Positions 44,184-49,197 of a DNA stretch of 49,197 nt are shown here, one piece after another. The stretch is from the NCBI GenBank assembly GCA_964415395.1, contig CAYPZU010000006.1, positions 1-49,197 of the forward strand, given 5' to 3'. Positions within the stretch are counted from its first letter, which is position 1. Every line of letters starts with the position of its first letter. The position numbers and the translations under genes are program-made. This DNA is from CAYPZU01 sp964415395 (GTDB taxonomy: Bacteria > Chlamydiota > Chlamydiia > Chlamydiales > SM23-39). Below the pieces are notes generated by a model that had not been told where the DNA came from, ran no database searches, and saw nothing but the letters and a program-made list of their open reading frames with translations.

Positions 44184-44326
44184 ATCATCACGCCTCCCTT
44201 CCGGATGGTCAAATCCCCCGGGAGCTTCCCCAACCATTGGGAAAGCCAGGGAATCTCATAACCGAAATGGAGAACCAGGCCGATTCCCACGATCAGGATA
44301 ATCGTTAAATAGAGAAACCGGCCCAT
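44102..44326 (-). CDS. DUF2905-family small membrane protein
   Basis: 74 residues with two membrane spans (about 4-22 and 48-68) around the family motif LGKLPGDLTIRKGG, then IYIPLASSFLLS. Function unknown. It follows trxA by three bases on the same strand and its 3' end runs 82 bases into the antisense of trmL. Confidence 0.82.
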   Translation of the reverse strand: MGRFLYLTIILIVGIGLVLHFGYEIPWLSQWLGKLPGDLTIRKGGVMIYIPLASSFLLSAALSIVLSALFKPSK

Positions 44327-44329
44327 TGT

Positions 44330-44656
44330 TTACACCGCAGAGAGGATAAAATCTTTCACCGCGTCGGCGTTCCGCAAACCGATCAAACGGTTGACTTCCT
44401 TGCCGTTTTTAAACAGGATCATCGTCGGCACCGAAGTGATTTGGAAGTGGGCTGCGGTCTTCTGCTCAGTATCGATATCGATCTTCGCCACAACAGCTTT
44501 CCCTTTTACATCCTTCGCGACCTGTTCCAGAACAGGCGCCAGCATTCTGCAAGGCCCGCACCAGTTCGCATGGAAATCGACCAGCGTCACGCCTTTTTGG
44601 ATCTCCTGGTCGAAATCGGAATCGGTCAAGTGCTTGATATTAGCTTTGTCTGACAT
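44330..44656 (-). CDS. trxA: thioredoxin
   Basis: 108 residues, cytosolic disulfide reductant. Active site WCGPC at residues 32-36, cis-Pro in TSVPTMILFKNG. Strong GAGGAGGA ribosome site ahead of the ATG. Counterpart of CT539. No thioredoxin reductase in the window. Confidence 0.97.
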   Translation of the reverse strand: MSDKANIKHLTDSDFDQEIQKGVTLVDFHANWCGPCRMLAPVLEQVAKDVKGKAVVAKIDIDTEQKTAAHFQITSVPTMILFKNGKEVNRLIGLRNADAVKDFILSAV

Positions 44657-44785
44657 GGGTACATCCTCCTCTGCATTTAATCCTCAAGTCTAAAAGCTGG
44701 TTCAAAATGGCGCAAGACCTACCTTTCGCTTCGAAAAAAAAAGCTCTCGGCTTAAACTTTCACCCCTAAACCAAAGAGCGCTCCC

Positions 44786-45175
44786 ATGACTACAATTTTA
44801 CCCCACCACCCCTTCGCCGCCTATTGCTCCCAAGCAGCCGATGCGTCTTTCCAGGCGATCCGAATCTTGGGACCCCACATTACCTCTGAAGGACTCCTCC
44901 AAATCTCCGGTTCTGCCGGAGAAACAGCCGCTCAATCGGCTCGGCTGATCTCCCTCGAAAGCTCAGTCAGTAAATTATTGAATATTAAACCTACCCCGCT
45001 CGGGATCATCATCCGCGCCCTGGAATCGATCCAAACCGCATTCGAGAACGCTCCGGAGCAGATCCGACAAACGATCTCCCAAACAAAAACCGAGCTCTTA
45101 GAACCTTACTGCCAAACCCTTTTCTCTCATTTCTACGCAGGCCTCCAGGGAGGTCTTGTCACAGAGGAGCATTAG
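44786..45175 (+). CDS. small hypothetical protein
   Basis: 129 residues, not recognised. Helical, with Ala/Gln/Ser-rich segments (YCSQAADASFQAIRIL, GETAAQSARLISLESSVSKLL, QTISQTKTELLEPYCQTLFSHFYAGLQGG). No signal peptide or membrane span. No clear ribosome site before the ATG, so start and even reality are less sure. Composition resembles genuine neighbours. Divergent from trxA. Confidence 0.55.
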   Translation: MTTILPHHPFAAYCSQAADASFQAIRILGPHITSEGLLQISGSAGETAAQSARLISLESSVSKLLNIKPTPLGIIIRALESIQTAFENAPEQIRQTISQTKTELLEPYCQTLFSHFYAGLQGGLVTEEH

Positions 45176-45233
45176 CGCCGGCTCGAGCAGGTACAAGCCG
45201 ATTTGGCAGAATTTCAGCGCCCTTGAAAAATTC

Positions 45234-45265
45234 ACCTTGCGCGGGAGTGCAAGGTCTTCTATAAT
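45234..45265 (+). promoter_or_regulatory. promoter of tRNA-Leu(CAG) overlapping a hairpin
   Basis: Perfect -10 TATAAT at 45260-45265, 17-base spacer, weak -35 TTGCGC at 45237-45242; predicted start about 9 bases before the tRNA. The -35 lies inside a stem-loop (accttgc 45234-45240 / gcaaggt 45249-45255) that may terminate the gene upstream. Confidence 0.7.
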
Positions 45266-45280
45266 AGCAGCTTTCATTAT

Positions 45281-45364
45281 GCGGCCATGGCGGAACTGGC
45301 AGACGCGCTAGATTCAGGTTCTAGTCGGGGCAACTCGGTGGATGTTCGACTCATCTTGGCCGCA
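45281..45364 (+). tRNA. tRNA-Leu (anticodon CAG)
   Basis: 84-base type II tRNA. Acceptor GCGGCCA pairs with TGGCCGC, discriminator A. D arm TGGCGGAACTGGCAGACGC. Anticodon arm CTAGA-TTCAGGT-TCTAG gives CAG. Long variable arm TCGGGGCAACTCGG, T arm GATGTTCGACTCATC. CCA not encoded. Any coding frame drawn across it is an artefact. Confidence 0.95.
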
Positions 45365-45398
45365 AGTTTTCTTAGAGTTTACCCACACAGACAGAGGT

Positions 45399-45423
45399 CC
45401 CTAAAAACGCATCGTTTTTGGGG
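45399..45423 (+). terminator. hairpin terminator after tRNA-Leu(CAG)
   Basis: 11-bp stem ccctaaaaacg-cat-cgtttttgggg with one G-T pair, 35 bases after the tRNA. U-rich within the stem rather than after it. Confidence 0.6.
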
Positions 45424-45488
45424 AATAGCTCGGTTGCTTTTCATTTCAAATTTTCAGCAAACACAATCCCTACGAACAAGTCAGCATT

Positions 45489-45503
45489 CTGCTTGAATAG
45501 CAG
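45489..45503. repeat. short stem-loop in tRNA-Leu / tpk spacer
   Basis: Perfect 5-bp stem ctgct-tgaat-agcag. Minor, but part of the same structured spacer. Confidence 0.35.
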
Positions 45504-45534
45504 GATATTTGCTTCGCGCTTCAACCAGAAAAGC

Positions 45535-45603
45535 TGCGCATACCTTGAGACCGTTGAATAAATCGCTTCGTTGCGCAAATTCAATGGTCTCACCTTGTGT
45601 GCG
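45535..45603 (+). repeat. long stem-loop upstream of tpk
   Basis: Arms 45546-45559 / 45579-45592 (tgagaccgttgaat with attcaatggtctca, one G-U) continue outward over 45535-45542 / 45596-45603 and enclose an inner cgc-ttcgtt-gcg loop. A TTGTTTTTCGTTT stretch follows, so it may be a terminator; TATAAA right after could be the tpk -10. The 286-base spacer shows no coding frame I trust. Confidence 0.6.
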
Positions 45604-45650
45604 ATGTTGTTTTTCGTTTATAAAAGATTTGCCAGGAAGAGAGGGATGGA

Positions 45651-46271
45651 ATGAAAAGCGTCGCTTTTATCGCAAACGGGCAAATCGATTCGGTTGATGC
45701 GATTAAACCTTTAGTGCTGAAACATGAGCGGGTCATCGCCGTCGACGGCGGCCTTGTCTATTGCGAGAAGATGGGAATCCGGCCAGACCTGATCGTCGGA
45801 GATTTCGATTCCTGTCCAGAGGGCTTATTGAGACAGTATGAGGATGTGCCGAAAAAACATCTGGCGAAAGAGAAAGACGAAACCGATCTTGAAGCGGCGA
45901 TCGAAGAGGCGCGGAAAAAAGGTTTTGAAAAAGGGACAGTATTCGGAGGCTGGGGACGGAGGATCGACCACAGCCTGACGAACGCCCTGCTTCTGGCGCG
46001 GTTTCCCGGCGTGCTGTCGCTCGAGACGGAAAATGAGGTGGTTTTTGCGATTGCGAAAAGAGTGGAGATCGAGTGCTTTGCAGGCCAGACGCTCTCTCTG
46101 ATTCCTCTCAGCGGCCCAGCGGATGGGATTACGACGAAAGGGCTGAAATGGGAGCTGAAAGAGGGGCGGCTTGACCAACAGTTTATCGGCGTGTCTAATC
46201 TCTGCCTGGGGGCGAAAGCGGAGATCAGGATCAAATCGGGAGCGCTGCTCTGTTCGCTGCTGAAAAATTAA
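45651..46271 (+). CDS. thiamine pyrophosphokinase
   Basis: 206 residues. Transfers pyrophosphate from ATP to thiamine, making the cofactor for pyruvate and 2-oxoglutarate dehydrogenases and transketolase. GDFDS at residues 50-54, KDETDLEAAI, GGWGRRIDHSLTN (substrate site) and the C-terminal TKGLKWELKEGRL and GVSN. No thiamine synthesis or transport gene is nearby, suggesting salvage. GAGAGGGA ribosome site. Ends four bases inside the convergent cmk/plsC gene. Confidence 0.93.
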   Translation: MKSVAFIANGQIDSVDAIKPLVLKHERVIAVDGGLVYCEKMGIRPDLIVGDFDSCPEGLLRQYEDVPKKHLAKEKDETDLEAAIEEARKKGFEKGTVFGGWGRRIDHSLTNALLLARFPGVLSLETENEVVFAIAKRVEIECFAGQTLSLIPLSGPADGITTKGLKWELKEGRLDQQFIGVSNLCLGAKAEIRIKSGALLCSLLKN

Positions 46272-47596
46272 GGCGGAGAGCCCTGGGCCCCTGAATCAAC
46301 CCATGCCTTCAGCCGGACAATCGCGTCGTATGTGCGCTGGGTGATCTTTTCCTGAGCCTCTCTCTTATCGAGAGATTCGAATTCTTCCCACTCAATCGGC
46401 GTACCAAAGACGCAGGTCATTTTTCCGAAGAAGCGGGGGCATTTCTTGCCTCTGGGCCACGCCTCGAACGCTCCCTGAATGTAGGCGGGAAGAATCCTGC
46501 ATTTCGCCTTCAGAACAAGAAAAGCCAGGCCTCTTTCAAGTGGCTGCATTTGGCCATTCCAGGAACGGCTCCCCTCGGGGAAAAGGATCAGCTTTTTCCC
46601 TTCGCCCAAAAGCTGGAGGATCTGCCGGAACGTTTGAGCATCGGAAGAGCCCCTCTCCACCGGATGGGAGTTGAGAACCCGAATCAGCCTGCCGAGGAGA
46701 GGGACTTTAAAGAGAGATCCTCTCGCAAGAAAATGAACTTCCTCTGGGCAGGAGATCGAAAGAACTGGAGGGTCGTAAAAGGAAGTGTGGTTCGATACCA
46801 GAATGCCTGCGCCCGAGCGAAAATGCTCGACGCCATAGATCTTCAGTCGGAAGCAGAGTTTGAAAAAGGTGCGGGCCATCCAATAAACAATAAAATAGGG
46901 AAGCTTCATCGGGGCGAATTTCTTTCTGGGGCGCAGCTTCATCTGGGCAATCTGTTCGATCACTTCCTTTGCCGTCAGATAGGATGTGTCGATTAGAATC
47001 GCGTCGGAGGCTTGGCGAAGGGGCGAAACGGTTCTCGTCGTGTCATTTTGATCTCTCTGTTCGATCTCTCTCAGGATCTGCTCTGGATTGAGCGTGTCCG
47101 CCAGATCGGGAAATTTGGCGAGGAGCTCTTTATAACGCCGCTCAGCCCGAACTTTGGGTTTTGCCGTAAGGAAGATTTTAAGGTCGGCGTCGGGAAAAAC
47201 AACAGTCCCCATATCCCGCCCCTCGAATACAGCATTCGTCCCATACCCGAACTTTCTCTGAATTTTGACGAGCGATTTGCGCACATCCGGATATACAGCG
47301 ATTTGGGAAGCAAGAGTCGAAATCTGGGGAGAGCGGATCTCCTGCGTCACCTCGCGGCTGCCCACAAAATAGCGCCGCTCCCCTTGCGGATCGTTCTCAA
47401 TGCGGTAATCGAAACGGGGAAGGAGGCTTGAAACCTGTTTTTCATCGGCAGGGTCAGCCCCTTCCTGAAGCACAAGCCAGGCGACCGAACGGTACATGGC
47501 TCCAGTGTCGAAAAAAGTGAAACCAAGTTTTTTAGCCACCCCTCTCGCAACGGTTGATTTGCCTGTTCCCGACGGTCCGTCGATCGTGATGATCAT
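46268..47596 (-). CDS. cmk-plsC: fusion of cytidylate kinase and 1-acyl-glycerol-3-phosphate acyltransferase
   Basis: 442 residues in one uninterrupted frame. Residues 1-222: cytidylate kinase, with P-loop IDGPSGTGKST, FEGRDMGTVVFPDAD and REIEQRDQNDTTR; phosphorylates CMP/dCMP. Residues 230-442: PlsC, with HX4D motif NHTSFYD, FPEGSRS and hydrophobic start FIVYWMARTFF; makes phosphatidic acid at the inner membrane. In C. trachomatis these are two adjacent genes (CT452, CT453). Met230 (46909) could be a relic start. PlsC product and CTP are both substrates of CdsA, encoded directly upstream, two bases away. Confidence 0.93.
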   Translation of the reverse strand: MIITIDGPSGTGKSTVARGVAKKLGFTFFDTGAMYRSVAWLVLQEGADPADEKQVSSLLPRFDYRIENDPQGERRYFVGSREVTQEIRSPQISTLASQIAVYPDVRKSLVKIQRKFGYGTNAVFEGRDMGTVVFPDADLKIFLTAKPKVRAERRYKELLAKFPDLADTLNPEQILREIEQRDQNDTTRTVSPLRQASDAILIDTSYLTAKEVIEQIAQMKLRPRKKFAPMKLPYFIVYWMARTFFKLCFRLKIYGVEHFRSGAGILVSNHTSFYDPPVLSISCPEEVHFLARGSLFKVPLLGRLIRVLNSHPVERGSSDAQTFRQILQLLGEGKKLILFPEGSRSWNGQMQPLERGLAFLVLKAKCRILPAYIQGAFEAWPRGKKCPRFFGKMTCVFGTPIEWEEFESLDKREAQEKITQRTYDAIVRLKAWVDSGAQGSPP

Positions 47597-47598
47597 GA

Positions 47599-48441
47599 TT
47601 ATTTAAGGTAGTGAAGGTAAATGTAGAGAATGGGAGCATTGAACAGAAGCGAATCGATCGAATCGAGAACGCCGCCCAATCCGGGGAGAGCGTTGCTATC
47701 CTTCTTGTTTGCGTCCCTTTTCAACAGCGACTCGGAAAGGTCGCCGAATTGTCCGGTCATTCCGAGGACAAGCCCCAAAAGGAGCCATTCAAAAGTGCCT
47801 AGATGAAAGCGCATCGCTCCCAGATAATCGCTCAGGAGATGGAATCCGAAGCTGGCTAAAACGGCGCAGAGCAGCCCGAAAATGGCGCCCTCGACTGTCT
47901 TGCCAGGGCTGATATTCGGAGCTAATTTTCTTTTACCCCATAAATTTCCCGCGAAATAGGCGCCTATATCGGTAATTTTCGTCACTGCGAGGAGATAGGC
48001 GACCCACCATCGGCCATCCTGGCCCATCAGGTAAAGGATGCCGAGAACCATGCCCATCGGCACAGCGATGTAGAGAAGCCCAAAAGAGGAAACTGCGAGA
48101 TCGACCACAGCCCCGTCCTTTTCGCCAAAATGGAGGGCGAAGAGCACCAGAAAGCCAATGAAAAATATGACTAATGGAAGGCTAGACAGATAGGATAATT
48201 GAGCGGCCGCGTAAAAGGAAAGGACTTCAGCCATCGTGACGGCAACCAGAAAAGGAAAGATCATCCTCCCCCCTTTTGCCTTGGCAAACTGCTCATATTC
48301 CCAGATCGCAATTCCCGAGAGAGCGGCGACAATCAGAGCGACGACATATTGAAACAAGCTATTGAAAGCGAACCACAACAAACAGAAAACGACCGCTATC
48401 GAAATGGCTGACACAACCAGCCTGCGCCCTAGATCATTCAT
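47599..48441 (-). CDS. cdsA: phosphatidate cytidylyltransferase
   Basis: 280 residues, about eight membrane spans. Makes CDP-diacylglycerol from phosphatidate and CTP. C-terminal family signature GDLSESLLKRDANKKDSNALPGLGGVLDSIDSLL region, with KRD..KKDS and GG.LD..DS residues; also ITDIGAYFAGNLWGKRKLAPNISPGKTVEG. ATGA overlap with uppS, two bases before the cmk/plsC start. Counterpart of CT451. Confidence 0.96.
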   Translation of the reverse strand: MNDLGRRLVVSAISIAVVFCLLWFAFNSLFQYVVALIVAALSGIAIWEYEQFAKAKGGRMIFPFLVAVTMAEVLSFYAAAQLSYLSSLPLVIFFIGFLVLFALHFGEKDGAVVDLAVSSFGLLYIAVPMGMVLGILYLMGQDGRWWVAYLLAVTKITDIGAYFAGNLWGKRKLAPNISPGKTVEGAIFGLLCAVLASFGFHLLSDYLGAMRFHLGTFEWLLLGLVLGMTGQFGDLSESLLKRDANKKDSNALPGLGGVLDSIDSLLFNAPILYIYLHYLK

Positions 48442-49196
48442 ACTCCGCCTCCATGCCTCCGCTTACGACCCTGATAAGCAAGAACCGCTTCAAAAAGCTG
48501 CCTTGAGGTAAAATCGGGCCATAGCACTTCTGTAACATATAATTCAGCGTAGGAAATTTGCCAAAGAAGGAAATTACTAACCCGAAGCTCTCCGCTTGTC
48601 CGAATCAGAAGATCTGGATCCCCCCAGCGGCACGTATCCAGATAGCTGGCAATCAATTCTTCCGTCAGCTCGTCAGGAGAAAATTTTTTCCTGTCATGGG
48701 TAGCCAATATCTTGACGACCGCGCGCCGGATTTCATCGCGCGCGCCATAATTGAGCGCTAGGACAAGATTGATCTTCTCGCAATGCTCCGTAGCTTTTTT
48801 CGTTTCATACAACGCGCTTTGAACCCGTTCGGGAAGGCGGTTTATATCTCCGATCGCATCGAGTCTGACGCCATCCTGGATCATCTGATCCCGCTTGCGG
48901 ATCAGGTACATTTCGATGATATTCATCAATGCGTCGATTTCGCTCGGCTGACGGCTCCAGTTCTCTGTAGAAAAGGCATAGACCGTGAGGGTCTCGACGC
49001 CCAGTTCCGAAGCGGAGCGGACAATGTCAGTCAAAACTTCCGCTCCCTCCCAATGCCCCATCATCGGAGGCAGCCCCCTCTGCTTCGCCCAGCGGCGGTT
49101 CCCATCCATCACGATCGCGATATGAGTAGGAATTTTAGCAGAATCCAGGAGCGAGAGCTGTTCCTCCGAGAACGAGCCTCGGGTCAGTACCGACCG
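48438..49196 (-). CDS. uppS: undecaprenyl diphosphate synthase, 5' end at window edge
   Basis: At least 253 residues visible; the frame stays open to the window edge. Just before the core is SLLDSAKIPTHIAIVMDGNRRWAKQ, so the GTG/ATG at 49112/49109 is internal and the true start is at or beyond the edge. Cis-prenyltransferase: HIAIVMDGNRRW (catalytic Asp), AFSTENWSR, LALNYGARDEI, DLLIRTSGELRVSNFLLWQ. Makes the lipid carrier for peptidoglycan and other glycans. Heads the uppS-cdsA-cmk/plsC operon; counterpart of CT450. Confidence 0.96.
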   Translation of the reverse strand, partial: RSVLTRGSFSEEQLSLLDSAKIPTHIAIVMDGNRRWAKQRGLPPMMGHWEGAEVLTDIVRSASELGVETLTVYAFSTENWSRQPSEIDALMNIIEMYLIRKRDQMIQDGVRLDAIGDINRLPERVQSALYETKKATEHCEKINLVLALNYGARDEIRRAVVKILATHDRKKFSPDELTEELIASYLDTCRWGDPDLLIRTSGELRVSNFLLWQISYAELYVTEVLWPDFTSRQLFEAVLAYQGRKRRHGGGV

Positions 49197-49197
49197 A

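Noticed and set aside
45287..45496. 69-residue frame beginning inside tRNA-Leu(CAG)
   Set aside because: Its first 25 codons are the tRNA itself; a common artefact.
45365..45650. TPP riboswitch upstream of thiamine pyrophosphokinase
   Set aside because: The conserved CTGAGA and ACC-GA type core elements are not found in the needed arrangement.

Overview
The window comes from a member of the Chlamydiae. The evidence is gene content and order: a gapA to rplQ...rplC ribosomal block without rpsJ, rpsN, rpmD or rpmJ; an Inc-like protein pair where Chlamydia trachomatis has CT529 (Cap1); then fmt-lpxA-fabZ-lpxC-lnt; and a second block with dacA/dacF, an RsbW-type kinase, an LptE-like lipoprotein, a BamD-like TPR protein, dnaE, the UhpC hexose-phosphate transporter, hisS, Mip, an SpoU-family methylase and trxA. 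By eye the DNA is about half G+C, high for a chlamydia. A run of 10 Ns inside hisS shows it is a draft or metagenome scaffold. I read it as an environmental (non-Chlamydiaceae) lineage; genus is not decidable here.

Layout. 1-6251 (+): a two-partner secretion pair, a very large repeat-rich TpsA exoprotein (5' end outside the window) and its TpsB outer-membrane transporter. 6252-6640: a hairpin-rich intergenic stretch with tRNA-Leu(UAA) on the minus strand. 6672-8501 (-): an Arg-rich conserved hypothetical and gapA. 8575-20697 (-): a 24-gene rplC-to-rplQ ribosomal protein/secY/rpoA operon ending in a textbook terminator, preceded by a 291-base leader holding a chain of five hairpins. 20989-23341 (-): an SLBB-domain membrane protein and two tandem, related Inc-like proteins, each with its own promoter. 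23422-28735 (-): formyl-Met-tRNA and lipid A genes, apolipoprotein acyltransferase and a DoxX-like membrane protein. 28830-31853 (+): an RsmB/Sun methylase, a SurA-like chaperone and KsgA, overlapping head to tail. 31834-40852: D-Ala-D-Ala carboxypeptidase, a small conserved protein, RsbW-like, LptE-like, BamD-like, DnaE and UhpC. 40964-45175: a hypothetical, hisS-mip-trmL operon, DUF2905, trxA and a second hypothetical. 45281-45650: tRNA-Leu(CAG) and structured non-coding DNA. 45651-49196: thiamine pyrophosphokinase (+) facing a uppS-cdsA-cmk/plsC lipid-precursor operon (-).

The genes make sense together as envelope and translation machinery: lipid A (lpxA, lpxC), fatty acid (fabZ), phospholipid (cdsA, plsC), undecaprenyl carrier (uppS), lipoprotein maturation (lnt), outer-membrane assembly (BamD-, SurA-, LptE-like) and peptidoglycan trimming, serving a cell that also exports a TpsA adhesin-like protein and probably Inc proteins, and imports host sugar phosphate through UhpC.

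The most notable items are the TPS system, a single-polypeptide fusion of cytidylate kinase and PlsC, the duplicated CT529-like pair, an inversion of the CT539-CT553 block relative to C. trachomatis, and several intergenic regions made mostly of consecutive stem-loops. I did not find a convincing wholly new system; the hairpin-rich intergenic regions are the least explained signal.
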